A stretch of 64,000 nt of DNA, taken from contig JAPWDM010000014.1 of NCBI GenBank assembly GCA_035578155.1, positions 14,487,501-14,551,500 of the forward strand. The letters are read 5' to 3'. The notes below the pieces were generated by a model, which did not search any database, had not been told where the DNA came from, and saw only the letters and a program-made list of their open reading frames with translations. The DNA is from Brachynemurus nebulosus (taxonomy: Eukaryota; Arthropoda; Insecta; Neuroptera; Myrmeleontidae). Both the position numbers and the translations under genes were made by a program. Positions 23,615-34,811 of this stretch are shown piece by piece. Each line of letters begins with the position of its first letter. Position 1 is the first letter of the stretch.

Positions 23615-24305
23615 AACGTGTTCTTTCCGAAATCGAAAATAGCTAACTTTGTCTTATTGAAGGTGGGTCCCCGAATGTTTACATACTTAAATGCAGCATC
23701 TGCTTCCCATTTTTAAATTATGGTTTTAACTACCCATCACTGACAAAATATATAAAATTTACAATATTTTTGTGTATTTGTTATGTTTATTATAGGTTTT
23801 CTTACTTTTGTAATTATGAAGATGGCGTGTCTGTCGTTAGTTGTCGTAAGAAAATTGTGCGTAGGAATAGAAAAATAACATGTATATGGCCTACTTCTAT
23901 TTCGTCTCTCTCTTAGAATCTCTCATATTGTAAAGGAAATTCCCTTTAATCCTGGACCAGAGAGCATATACTCCTAAAAATTTTGGGTTCGGAGGATTTG
24001 AATGGCGTCTTTATAGCTATCATAAAGTTAGTCCCTTTTCACAGCAAGGGATTTTGAAAAGATAAAAAGAGGTCATTTATGATATAGTTTTGTGTTTATT
24101 ATTTACGTACCTACATATATACGAATGCATTATCTTTTTGTATATTATTGTATAATACCAGTTGTGTTCCAAGTTATTCATTCAGTAAAAATTAAAATAT
24201 TTACCTTTTATCTGTAAAGTGAGTATTAAAATTAATTTTGTTGCTGATAATTTGATGACCTAGAAAATTTTTTCTTACTGAATATTTATAATAAGTTTAA
24301 TTGCA
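23615..24305. other. No gene seen
   Basis: AT-rich DNA with no conserved coding frame or repeat boundary. Confidence 0.4.
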
Positions 24306-24312
24306 ATATTAA

Positions 24313-24700
24313 TCTATATATATATAAAATTCTCATGTCACAATGTCACATGGTTTGGCTACAATAAACTCCGAAACTACTGAACCGATTTTGATCAAAT
24401 TTGGTAACTATCGGTAATTTGGTCCAACTTAAAATATCGGAAAGTTTTTATCTCAGTTATTGACCTTAATATTTTTTTTTTTTTTTGCAAATTAAATGTT
24501 TATCTATTATATAAAAGGCAAATACCACTCACCTATCACGAAATCTCCAGAACTATAATACCTACAAACTTGAAATTTGGTATGTAGATCCCTGTTAGAT
24601 CGTAGGCGCTCGCTAAGAAAGAATTTTGTAAAATTTTTAGTCTAACCGAAAACGGATAGCGCCCCTACTCTCACCTCTCGCCGTTCTTATCGTATAGGCT
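24313..24700 (+). mobile_element. Helitron-type 5' end sequences, two in tandem
   Basis: TCTATATATATATAAAATTC at 24313 and TCTATTATATAAAAGGCAAA at 24503 resemble 5' starts of arthropod Helitrons, which begin TC. Each is followed by the insect motif: 'ctactgaaccgattttgatc' in the first, 'ctccagaactataatacc' and 'cttgaaatttggtatg' in the second. No CTAG-type 3' end or hairpin could be fixed, and neither copy encodes a RepHel fragment. Classification rests on resemblance. Confidence 0.4.
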
Positions 24701-25148
24701 GTATAAGTCTAATTTTTTCAAGGAATAATTCGACTAAAAAATGTAAGAATTCTAATAATTTAAAAAAGATTTTTAGTTAAAAATATATGTATACAAAACA
24801 TGCTTCTATCTAACCCGATGTTCCAGCCAATAAAAATTAGGAAATTTGGGCGGATATGAAATATAATTAGTGTGATACTTGAACTTCCAAGTAGCCAAGT
24901 CGTGTGAACGATTTCGACGAAGTTGAAATGTATAATTTGTCCAAGTTTGCTTGAGCATTAATAGTACAGTGAAGAGAAAAGGGGAACAGGTTGATTAAAT
25001 ATGTATAGCAACGATATTCTTCCTAACGCGAGCATACTGTACGTGCCCCGTCTAAAAGTTCTAATTAAAATTTAGATATAGCACTATTAATATCTGACTA
25101 ATGGTAACAAATTATGATCTAATATGTTTGTTATAACAATAGAGGAAT

Positions 25149-25795
25149 CAGGGGCGGATCCAGCTCTCAAATTAGGAGATGGGTATATTTTTTTAAACGA
25201 GTTATTAATGCCTTCTTGAAATTGCAAATTTTAGAAAAATTTACCTGAATTAGCATTAAAAGAACGACCAAATTTTTTTATGAGTGACTGATTCAATACA
25301 AAACCGTTTTTATTGGTCCTATTTACCTAATTTTGACAAAAATGAATCGAACGACTTCGAAAATCTATTATTCGCTTCCAGTTTCATCATTCAATCATTT
25401 TATTTACGGTTTTTACAGAATTAAAAAGTTTTAGTAACCTTGACGTCACAAAATTAAAAAAATTTCCTTTGCTCAAAGCAAATCCTATTAAAGTGATTTA
25501 AATTAGGATAATTAGCTGAATTAAGGTTGGTATGAAATTTTTTATTTTTGTTATTACAATTAGCTAGTTCATTTATAAATCTTTTTTCTACTGGTCCTTC
25601 TAGTGGTCCTGAATTCCTAATGTATCAAATTTCGGTAAAAATGAAAAGAACAACTTAGAAAACCTGTAATTCATTTCCAATTTCATCACTTTGCTATTTT
25701 ATATTTACAATTGCTAGAAAATTGAAAGAAAACTTAATGATGTCATGTGCAGAGTGGTCATAACTCCCATGACCACCCCCCTGTATCCGCTTTTG
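25149..25795. mobile_element. 647-bp hAT element
   Basis: Left CAGGGGCGGATCCAG and right CAAAAGCGGATACAG (reverse complement) are related ends. Flanks AGAGGAAT (25141-25148) and AGATGAAT (25796-25803) match at 7 of 8 positions. The interior has two diverged direct repeats with 'aacgacttcgaaaatct' and 'acaacttagaaaacctg'. A relative lies at 44633-45315. No transposase frame remains. Confidence 0.7.
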
Positions 25796-26113
25796 AGATG
25801 AATGAATACAAATTGAGGATACTATAAATTTATGCCAGAGGTAACCATATGTATCATAAGAAATAATGTAAATTTACGTCATTTCAATTGTCATATGAAT
25901 TGAAGGAGAAAATTCGAGATTAATCTCCCCCTCGAAAATTCTCGATAAGAAGAGTATGTAGAAGATGCTGTATGCATGAATTTATGTACTACATAAGATT
26001 ATTGATTACCATAGATATTTATTATCCATAATATTCGTACAGTATGTATAATTTTCGTTGATTTTTAAAAGTAAAATATTTAGTAAATGGAATTTCAGTT
26101 TCTATTTATTTTA

Positions 26114-26820
26114 AGGGGGAAATAGGTGTAGGACGACGTATTTTTAGTCATTTTCATGAATTTTTTTAACACATAAGAAATAAATTTATTTCATTCATAT
26201 CTTGGAGTCATTTTATACATATATTCTAAAATTTTCAAACATTTTTTTCGAAAAACAACGGGGATATCAACTGCCGCGCATTGTAAGTAGCAATCCGGCT
26301 GGGCAATTTGCCTACATCCTGGAGGTCACAATTTTCATCTGAAATCAATTTTTTTTGTAAATTTACCTTTTTTATAAGTGTCTCTTCTATCTGAACACAA
26401 AATAATCGAAAATTAATATTTTTTTGAGGAATGTGAAAATTTAGTATGATTTTTAGCCATATTTATGTACTGTTTTTGCAATAAAAAATAGTTCAGATAA
26501 AGATATCATTTAGTATTGAGGTTTAAAGAGAGCGTATTTATAAAAGAAACTATGTGCTGAATTTGATAACGATTGATCGAAAAGTGTAGGAGCTAGAGTG
26601 TACGCAAATTCGAAAAAATTAGTTTCTAGAGAAACGCGTTTGAAAATAAGAGTGGCAGTTACATATAAATAAGAGTCACACTCACTCAAACGCTTATAAC
26701 TTCTAAACGGCTGGGAATTTTGTTTTGAAATTTTCAGAATATATTTTTGAACAGTCCTACAATCGATTAATGAAAGAAAAACGTTGAATTTTTTGAAGCC
26801 TCCACACCTACTTCCCTCCT
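26114..26820. mobile_element. 707-bp TIR element, Harbinger-like ends
   Basis: Left AGGGGGAAATAGGTGTAGGA and right AGGAGGGAAGTAGGTGTGGA (reverse complement) are imperfect inverted ends. The flanks are TTA (26111-26113) and TCA (26821-26823), a possible 3-bp duplication with one change. The minus-strand frame of 104 codons near the right end is inside the repeat; its predicted protein has no domain I recognise. Confidence 0.5.
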
Positions 26821-27117
26821 TCAATAAATACGTAATAAAACCTTGTCTATAGATAGGATCACTCTTTTACAAGTTTAAATCGTATTCCCTATTTACAAGA
26901 CGCCGGAGAAATGAAATTTCATCTTTTTGAAACCACATATCTCACAATCAGTACGATTAGCGTTGTTCTTGATATTTTTCATAATTAAAAATTTCATTTA
27001 ATAATTGTTAGAATTAGGAGCTTCTGTTTCAGTTTCAGTAAATGCTACATTTCTAATTTTATTCGAATTTCACTTACAACATTCAGCTACCAAATCAAAG
27101 TCATCGTGTATTTATGT

Positions 27118-27440
27118 TTTCGTGCGATGACTCTCGTCATCGTCATAAAACATCCTATTTTTACGAAATTTGGTAAAAACGTTGGAAGTCCAAAAATCTT
27201 CGATGAAGTCTTTAACTAGACACGTCCGATGTCCAAAACATGGTTTCTTTGGCATTATTCGTGAAAAAATTAGTTTTTTTTTTTTTTCAAAATTTCCCCC
27301 CGCTAGAGAAGAAAAATCACATGAAAAAGGTTTTTGAATTATTATTCTTAGTAAACTGATTTTCAAGAAAAAATTAATTTTTGTAAACGGAAATTCGCTA
27401 TGTTATACACTTATACAGGATACTGTGACAGGGGTATTTT
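27118..27440 (+). mobile_element. Helentron-like element, 3' half only
   Basis: Begins at the core-proximal boundary ('tcgtgcgatgactctcg'), continues 'agacacgtccgatgtcc' and ends 'actgtgacaggggtatttt'. It lacks the microsatellite and the 5' half. The next copy starts immediately after it, so the two are head to tail with no spacer. Confidence 0.65.
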
Positions 27441-27720
27441 AACGAATTTCCAGAATGGAATTCAGCTATTACAGCCACTGTCATGACGCGACTTGAGCTC
27501 GGGACTATGGCAGAAAATTGTATTGAGGTCCCTAGAAACCGAAAATAATATTCACTAAAATTTATATTCATATTTTTCTACATTTATGATATTTCTGATT
27601 TTTTATATTTATGGTTATTTATTGTTCATGCTACTGAAGAGGACTATAAAAGTAGTCGAAACCGGTCTAGTGAATATTTTTTATATTTTTATTTTTTGTG
27701 GGTCCCTAAGAGAAAAAATT

Positions 27721-27800
<80 letters not shown>

Positions 27801-28128
27801 TCCGCACGATAACTTTCGAAAGCAATGTCCTAGGATTACGAAATTTGGTGAAAATGTTGGAAGTGCCGAACCGTTGGACAAGTTCGTTAGCCAGACACGT
27901 CCGATGCCCGGAACATGGTTTTTGTTCGTGAAAAAAACTAGTTTTTTGCCAAAATTTCCACTTATTCAGAAGTTTTTCCGACATTTTTACACCATTAGAA
28001 AGCGGAAGAAAAAATTACATAAAAAAGGTTTTTAAACCATCATTCTATGTAAACTGCTTTCCGAGAAAAACGAATTTTTATAAACAGAAATTCGCTATGT
28101 TATGCAGGATGCTGAGACAGGGGTATTT
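27441..28128 (+). mobile_element. Helentron-like element, full length, with extra insert
   Basis: It starts 'aacgaatttccagaatggaa', has the conserved 5' half, a (TA)n core (27720-27796), then 'gataactttcgaaagcaatg', 'agacacgtccgatgcccgg' and the end 'atgctgagacaggggtattt'. Between 'attcactaaaattta' and the TA core lies an extra segment of about 160 bp (27566-27719) absent from other copies; it carries a hammerhead-like motif. A plus-strand frame of 149 codons spans the insert, core and 3' half, but its shared peptide with other copies reflects DNA conservation, since frames and stops differ between copies. Confidence 0.75.
27629..27672 (+). ncRNA. Hammerhead-like motif (copy 3)
   Basis: In order: TGCTA, CTGAAGA, one extra G, GACTA-TAAAAG-TAGTC, GAAA, CCGG, TC, TAGTG. 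TGCTA pairs with TAGTG (three Watson-Crick and two G-U pairs) as stem I; GACTA/TAGTC is a perfect stem II; CCGG is self-complementary and could form stem III in a dimer; cleavage would follow GUC. The one extra base before stem II is shared with the motifs at 18495 and 7912. It sits in the extra segment of a Helentron-like element, suggesting capture of a Penelope-type end (inference). Confidence 0.42.
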
Positions 28129-28129
28129 T

Positions 28130-28415
28130 TGTTATATTATTATCAAGAAATTATTGGATTCTTGTTTTTGGATCGGCTAGCTTTGGTACATACTGTACCC
28201 ATATTTCTTTGACGGCATACTGCAAATACCTACATTGATAATAACAAATTATTTGTATTAATTAATTACGTAATGTATGTACATAATTACAAAAGAGAAT
28301 CTTATCATTAGAAAAGTAACTGTCACTGATAATAATTATATAACAATAACCTTCACCTAACTTTCTTTTTCTACAGTTTCTATTACGAATTGTAAGCAAG
28401 CTTGATAACAGTACA
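28130..28415. other. No gene seen
   Basis: AT-rich spacer with no supported feature. Confidence 0.4.
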
Positions 28416-28418
28416 CAG

Positions 28419-28590
28419 TGAAAAAATTTGTGTTAAAATTAACACATTTCACATATCCAGAACGGTCCACTCAATTTTTTGTGTTATTTTAACAAAAAGC
28501 ATATGTGTCAAATCTATACACAAGATTTGTGTCAATGATTTAACACACAAGAGGACATACCTATATTTTGTGTTAATTTTTCAGATTTAT
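28419..28590. mobile_element. Possible short MITE rich in 'gtgttaa/ttaacac'
   Basis: Starts CAGTGAAAAAATTTGTGT followed by 'taaaattaacaca' and ends 'tgtgttaatttttcag', with several more 'tgtgtta' and 'taacaca' words between. The ends are only loosely inverted and no target duplication is clear. The small frame through it is chance. Confidence 0.3.
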
Positions 28591-28599
28591 CAGAGTTAG

Positions 28600-29120
28600 T
28601 TGTTAAACTTTTTTATTCAATATTTTACTTCCGCTTAAGATATTTGAAACTCGTAAAAAATTATAACGATTTTGTTCATATATAATTATAAATGAGACTC
28701 AACGAACGCAAAGTAAGTCAGTCCTTTGTAAAAATTGTTATTTATTTCCATATATATGTAAAGTTTGGCAATATTTAAATGAGATGACTTTTCAAGTACG
28801 GCAATAATCAGCACTATTGTGCCCAGCAGGCAATCTACAGTGCTAAAAGAAACTATCACTGGTAAAACAGGTAATAAATTTAAACATAATTGGAATGACT
28901 CACGTCATCGTCATAAAACATCCTTGGGTGGTATTTCTTGTAAGCAATAAAATAATTTAACTTTTTGAAAGTTTATGGTCACTAATAACACCCTCTCGAA
29001 AAGTCATCTCAAAAATTGTTGGATAAGGTATACCAACATATGTATATGTAATAAAAAAGATGAGAGTAGTTCTTATTATTAAACAAAACCCAAAAATTCA
29101 CATTTTAAGGTTATTTTGTT
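28600..29120. other. No gene seen
   Basis: AT-rich DNA. 'ctcacgtcatcgtcataaaa' near 28900 repeats text from the partial Helentron copy at about 27130, so a scrap of that family may be present. Confidence 0.35.
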
Positions 29121-29125
29121 ACAGA

Positions 29126-29214
29126 TTCAGTTAAAAAAATCATGTAAGCTTACGAAATTGTATATTATATATGTAATACAATCTCGTAAGCTTACATGAT
29201 TTTTTTTAACTGAA
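29126..29214. repeat. 89-bp hairpin
   Basis: Arms of about 38 bp ('ttcagttaaaaaaatcatgt', 'aagcttacg') are inverted with one mismatch and one indel around a short loop 'attatatatg'. It ends just before a GC-richer block 'ctcgtgcgggattgtcgatt'. No flanking duplication found. Confidence 0.6.
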
Positions 29215-29297
29215 ACTCGTGCGGGATTGTCGATTGCCCACTCAAGCGAATGAGCGTACGAACGTAGTGAGCTTTTTTGGCTTTCGTGGCTCAATTT

Positions 29298-29391
29298 GGC
29301 TTTCGTGGGCAATCGATAATTTCCCGCACTTATTGCACAATATACGCTTTCGTGGGCAATCGACAATTTCCCGCACTTATTGCACAATATA
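29298..29391 (+). repeat. Tandem repeat, 2 x 47 bp
   Basis: Two units (29298-29344 and 29345-29391) of identical length share 'ctttcgtgggcaatcga' and 'aatttcccgcacttattgca', differing at about three positions. A partial third unit 'ggctttcgtggctcaa' precedes them at about 29279. Near-identity implies a recent duplication. Confidence 0.8.
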
Positions 29392-29404
29392 TTATTTTTT
29401 TTGT

Positions 29405-29870
29405 TATTTTGTATGTATGTGTGTTTGTAAGTGTTTGAGTGCACATTTTAATAAAACCCACTAAAAAAAAATTTTTTTATCTCGATATCTGGCTTCATTT
29501 TCGAGATATCGAACGACAAAGTTTGAAAATGCAATATAAACATGTTCTTTATGTTTTTTATACATAATTTATCAATGCAGAACAACATTTTCAAACTTTG
29601 GCGCTCAATATCTCGAAACCGAAGCGAGTTATGGATTTTTTTTATTCTTGAAAAAGTGTGTATTTTGGCTGGTTTTAACAGTATATATACACACAAATCA
29701 CAACACCCAGAAAATCGTACTCGCCAATTTAAAACTAATTTCTCTAGTTGCCGCGGTCGATATCTCAGAAACGAGGCGTGATATAGACTTTGTTTATTCT
29801 CGAAAAAGTATTTATTTTGGGTGGTTTTACCAAAATGTATACTCAAACACACATAAACACTCATACACAC
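29405..29870. repeat. Complex of inverted and direct modules
   Basis: A left module (about 29405-29545: 'gtgtttgagtgcacatttta', 'cgatatc', 'aaagtttgaaaatg') is inverted at about 29575-29700 ('cattttcaaactttgg', 'atatctcgaaaccgaagcg'). That second module is repeated directly at about 29757-29870 ('atatctcagaaacgaggcg', 'ggtggttttaccaaaatgta'). The outer ends also mirror each other. The frames on both strands follow from this symmetry and are not supported as genes. Confidence 0.5.
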
Positions 29871-29929
29871 ACAAAAACCAAAGAAAATTTGAAAAAATTT
29901 AATTTTTTCGGAAAATTATTAGAGGACAT

Positions 29930-30768
29930 AACGTGACAAAAATTTAATATGAACCTGGCACTTCAACTGGAAACGTTTTACTATTTATAATTAGTCAAAT
30001 TTAAAATTTTCCTTTGATACATCTACAGTCCAAATAAAAAATAAAAAAATGATTTCTAATATCAGTCATTGTTACAACAATAATTACTTATTATAATCAA
30101 TTAAGCACCCCAACCAGAAATAAGCGGTTCATTTTATATATCCAATACTGTAATTGCTAGATTTACTTGCGTTTTGCTGGAAAATAAATTATGTTTTTAT
30201 AGCTATCAAGGAACATAATTTATTTCAATCAATTGGAAATAATTAAATAAATATAGATATATAAATATAATTAATTGCATTGTTTATACTTTTTTTGTAT
30301 CACAGTATCACATTAATATTAATAAAAATCGCTTATATAATAAAAAGTATCTATATTTAGTTACACATACAACACCTAAATGTTTTGTATAATAACTTAA
30401 AGTATTCAACAATGAAATTACAATTTATTCGTCAGTTTGAAGCTCAATATTTTGCAATCGGGATTTCGGAATTGGGAAAATTAACTGAAAACGTGACTTT
30501 TAGAGCTGTAAAATTACTAGAAGGAAGAAAGACTCATTTTTAATTTGTCTTTTATGTAGTCTTAATTATTAGCTGTAGAAATTTTAAGCTTGAGACCTTT
30601 GTGCTTTCATTATATAATTTTTCAAAAACAACCAAGACCGTATTTTAGCAATATTTAAAATTGACCATCTCAGACTGAGTGAAAAATTATTATATTAATA
30701 TGGATTACACCCCTTTATAACATAGGTCTATGATAAGAATTTAGTGATTGAGACTCAACTGCTTTCAG
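29930..30768. other. No gene seen
   Basis: AT-rich DNA up to the Harbinger insertion site at 30771-30773. Confidence 0.4.
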
Positions 30769-30840
30769 AGTTAAGGCCGGTCCAGACGCAACGTCTTATC
30801 TGAACGATAAAACGTTCATGCAAGTCGTTCGACGTTTGTC

Positions 30841-31103
30841 ATGGAGGAAACACTTCTTTGGGCACTCTATGGTGTTCGCATTTTAATAAAAAATAAAAGA
30901 AAAATAGAAGATTAAGATGGTCTAGGGAATGGCTCTTAAAAAGACATGAATTTTCTTATGTCAGACTATTACGTGAGCCTCATAATGAAGCAGTTGATTG
31001 GCGTAATTACCTAAGGATGGACACTGAAACTTACAGCCATTTATTAAACTCTTTTAGTAGATTTAAATATTTTAGCCCGTTATTTTTTGTAAACGATTCG
31101 TAA
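30841..31103 (+). pseudogene. Harbinger transposase N-terminus, frameshifted and truncated
   Basis: ATG at 30841 opens a frame reading MEETLLWALYGVRILIKNKR that stops at 30913. A one-base shift near 30905 restores a frame with RRLRWSREWLLKRHEFSYV and later VDWRNYLRMDTETYSHLL, ending at 31101-31103. The arginine-rich patch, the W-x-x-x-W-L-x-x-R pattern and the R-N-Y-L-R-M block are typical of the N-terminal region of Harbinger/HARBI1-type nucleases. Family members are about 350-400 residues; the catalytic DDE part is absent. The start lies directly inside the left terminal region. It is dead by both the shift and the truncation. Confidence 0.8.
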
Positions 31104-31107
31104 AGAA

Positions 31108-31305
31108 TTAATTCTTTTTTACTGTCTCCTTGTTATCCGTTTCGTCAATGGCTCTGTATTTTTCAATAAGGGCTTCGTATGCTTGTGACTTTTTATTCCG
31201 GTCACTGTACTCTGGGCTTTTAACTTGCCACAAGCAAGGAAAACTCCTATAAAGGTCAATAAATTCACACAAATATTGACGGGAGCATTGACGAAGATCA
31301 GACAT
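31108..31305 (-). pseudogene. MADF (Myb/SANT-like) domain protein fragment of a Harbinger element
   Basis: A 65-residue open frame starting at 31305. It contains EFIDLYRSFPCLWQVKSPEY, then a Y-E-A-L-I-E-K-Y block and a late E-T-V-K-K, which fit the MADF domain (conserved F-x-x-x-Y and P-x-L-W, with Y near the domain centre). The full domain is about 85-90 residues, so its last helix is missing. The stop lies 4 bp from the transposase fragment's stop, convergent. In Harbinger elements this second protein binds DNA and helps the transposase act in the nucleus (family knowledge). It is called a pseudogene because its C-terminus is lost, though the frame itself is intact. Confidence 0.75.
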
Positions 31306-31332
31306 TATAAAATAAAATGAAAATTATAAAAT

Positions 31333-31958
<626 letters not shown>

Positions 31959-31961
31959 TCC

Positions 31962-32207
31962 AAAAATCTTGCCATAAATGCGATGCTCGGAACATGGTTT
32001 TTTGGGCATTTTTCGTGAAAAAAATTAAATTTTGCAAAAATTTTCCCAAATTCAAAAATTTTTGTAACATTTTTTTACACCATTGAAAAAATCACATAAA
32101 AAAGGTTTTTGAACAATAATTATTCTGTCAACTAATTTCCGACAAAAACTAATTTTTGTAAACGGAAATTCGTTATGTTATGCAGGATGCTGCGACAGAG
32201 GTATTTT
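31962..32207 (+). mobile_element. Helentron-like element, 3' half only
   Basis: Starts 'cttgccataaatgcgatgct' and 'cggaacatggttttttgggc', includes 'aaaaaaggtttttgaacaa' and ends 'atgctgcgacagaggtattt'. It lies back to back with the previous minus-strand copy. Confidence 0.65.
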
Positions 32208-32221
32208 ATATGCTACATATT

Positions 32222-32305
32222 ACATTAAATCTATAATAATCACTGCTTGTACGGAACACTATTGGCGCAAGTACAACTTGCACTTGGCGGCTTTTTTAAT
32301 TCGTA
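32222..32305 (+). repeat. Dispersed repeat 'gtacggaacact' family (copy 1)
   Basis: Contains 'taaatctataataatcactg', then 'gtacggaacactattggcgc' and 'aagtacaacttgca'. Related copies lie at about 40505-40575 (minus) and 55672-55760 (plus). Function and class unknown. Confidence 0.5.
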
Positions 32306-32497
32306 ATTATGTACATGCCATAGATAGATGAATAGTATTCATATATCAATGGTACATGCATAGGTCTTTGAGGAATATGTACATATATAGTATCTTACTA
32401 CATACATATTGGTATGTACATACTAACTCTATAAGTCGTTATTTGACTTCAGTAACGAAATATAGTATGTGGATAATCCATATCAAATATCTCCTTA

Positions 32498-32622
32498 TTG
32501 AAAAACCATGTTCCTGAGGTCAGACACGTCTGGCCGAAGAACTCATCCAAGATTTTTGGACTTCCAACGTTCTCACCAAATTTCGTAATCCTAGGACATT
32601 TCGTTCGAGAGTTATCGTGCGG

Positions 32623-32661
<39 letters not shown>

Positions 32662-32815
32662 CATATATATATACATATATATATATATATAAATTTTAGT
32701 GAAGGTTATTTTCGGGTTCTAGGGACCTCAAAACAAATTTCTGCCATAGTCCCGGGCTCAGGTCGCGTTATGACAGCGGCTGAAATAGCGTGTATCCATT
32801 CTGGAAACTCGCTAA
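32498..32815 (-). mobile_element. Helentron-like element, 3' part missing
   Basis: The plus strand starts within 'aaaaaccatgttcctgaggt', passes 'cgttcgagagttatcgtgcg', an interrupted TA core (32626-32692) and ends 'ccattctggaaactcgctaa'. The terminal 'cgacagggg' block is absent. Confidence 0.65.
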
Positions 32816-33135
32816 AACAAAATTTATACAAAAAATGTATAAATTTTTATTTTGTAAAATTTTAAATTTTTAAATTAACGGGCACGAAGCAATAGAATAC
32901 TACTAAAAACACTAAAAATCGTTTCGATAAAACGAAAGTCTGTCCAGACGCACCAACTTGTCGAACCAATTTTCATAAAATGATGCCTCGCAGCTCAAAC
33001 TTTCGACTTATCGTACAACCTTTTTTCTGTCATGCAAGACGTACGTTTTGCGGTCCACACGCTACGTTTTATCTGAACGACTTGTCGATTCAGACAAGTC
33101 GTTCAGATAAGACGTTGCGTCTGGACCGGCTTTTA

Positions 33136-33591
33136 GGCCCGATTTACATTAACGCTCCGCTCTCGGTACGATATCACTCCACTCTCGGTTCGATATAATA
33201 TTCTTACACAATAAACAATGAGTATATTCACATCATCGCTCTGATATCGGTCCAATATCAGTCACGGTTCACTCTCCAATGTCACTCCAATATCAATGCC
33301 AGTCAGGTAATATTTTATCGGAGCGATATTAGACTTGTTATGGCTTGTACCTATAGTGTAAACACTTTTTTGATTCCACTCCACTCCACTTGCATTCAGT
33401 TGTTATGAAAAAATATTTGTATCGAACTGAGACCGAACTGGGAGCGTATCCAGAGCAGCATTATAATGTGAATAGAGAACGAATAGGTACCAGCATGATA
33501 TCAGCACTGTAATGTGAACACAACAAGATTATATCGAATCGGGAGCGTAGTGATATCGTACCGAGAGCGGAGCGTTAATATAAATCGGGCC
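33136..33591. mobile_element. 456-bp Harbinger-type MITE, 'gctccgctctcgg' family (copy 2)
   Basis: Ends GGCCCGATTTACATTAACGC and GGCCCGATTTATATTAACGC (right, reverse complement) are nearly identical over about 40 bp ('tccgctctcggtacgatatc'). TTA flanks both sides (33133-33135 and 33592-33594). The left TTA is also the right duplication of the larger Harbinger element, so one of the two used the other's target site. The interior has 'gagcgatat' type motifs. Non-coding. Confidence 0.88.
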
Positions 33592-33599
33592 TTATAGTG

Positions 33600-34310
33600 T
33601 ATCAAAACGATTTCTATTAATCATTCAATTTGGATGTGATTCACTTTATAAAGTCTAAATAAAAAAAAAATGTTTTCATCATTCGTCTTGCTGATAAAAT
33701 GAATAAATTTATTCAATGATAAACGTATAATCAGTTATCAAAAGTAGCGAACCAACTATTATTTCAGTGCTGTACTGCTTGCAAGTAAAACTACCTGAAC
33801 AAATTAATTGTTTGCCTCAATTAATTACTAACTGTACACGTTCAAAGAAAAAAGAAAAAACTGTATTTATCTACTTTAATCATGTTAAGAACACGTGAAA
33901 AGAGTTAAACCGATCGAAGTTTAATACCAAATAGTAGTTTAATGCTCGTAAATAAGGCACAATACAATACATTTTATTTTAAAAATGTGCACGCAGTAAT
34001 GTATGGTATTATAAATTTTTATATTTTATTGTAATTATGTATTAGATTGTTACGGTTTTTATCTTTTATAATTTACATATTTCACAACACACATATCATA
34101 AATATTAATTCATAGTTTAACCCTTTTCTTTCCATTCTGTTCCGACCCAGTTGTTCCTTTTTTGTCGCCTTTATAAATTTTACATAGATAATATTAAAAA
34201 AATTTGGTAAAAATTAAATTTTATTAATCATTTAATAATAAATTGTGAGTATTGTATAATGCCACACGACTCAGGTGAAAATTTCTGTGACGATTTCGTA
34301 ATCGATTCAA
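33600..34310. other. No gene seen
   Basis: AT-rich DNA without boundaries or frames worth reporting. Confidence 0.4.

Positions 34311-34315
<5 letters not shown>

Positions 34316-34392
<77 letters not shown>
34316..34392. repeat. (TA)n microsatellite, about 77 bp
   Basis: Pure TA. The flanks ('cgattcaaagaga' left, 'ttccagaaatagaaag' right) are not the Helentron-like family, so this tract stands alone, unlike most others in the window. Confidence 0.9.
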
Positions 34393-34394
<2 letters not shown>

Positions 34395-34811
34395 CAGAAA
34401 TAGAAAGACTTTATTGAAGAAATCACTATTATAGATAAACGTGCGAAGTTACTAATAAAAGTTTAAATTAATAACAAAAAATGCGGAAAGCAAATGTATT
34501 ATTAAATTGTTTTCTAGCCGAGTTCAAGATTATATGCCATCCAGATTCAGAATTGTCTATTTGTCATAAAATAATTTATGCCAGAAAGAATACAAATACA
34601 AAATATATTTGGTATTAAACGGCAAGTTCAAAAATGTTCATGCATGAATATAGTTCTATTAAATAATTAGTACACACTAATTAAATTCAGTAACTAATAT
34701 CTAAGTGTTAATTAATTATGGAAAAATTCAGAATATCCCTTCCGATCAGAGACGAATTAATCCACTTCGTGGCCCTAGATACTTTTTTCTTATCAGGTCT
34801 CTATCTCTCCC

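Noticed and set aside
26510..26824. 104-codon minus-strand frame
   Set aside because: Lies within a TIR element near its right end and has no recognisable domain.
27790..27920. Peptide shared by several Helentron-like copies (pattern D-N-x-R-x-K then G-E-N-V-G-S)
   Set aside because: The DNA is conserved as a repeat; reading frames are broken in sibling copies and no start or codon bias is consistent, so a protein is not supported.
29127..29870. Long frames on both strands
   Set aside because: They arise from the inverted and tandem modules; predicted proteins show no domain and repeat the tandem unit.
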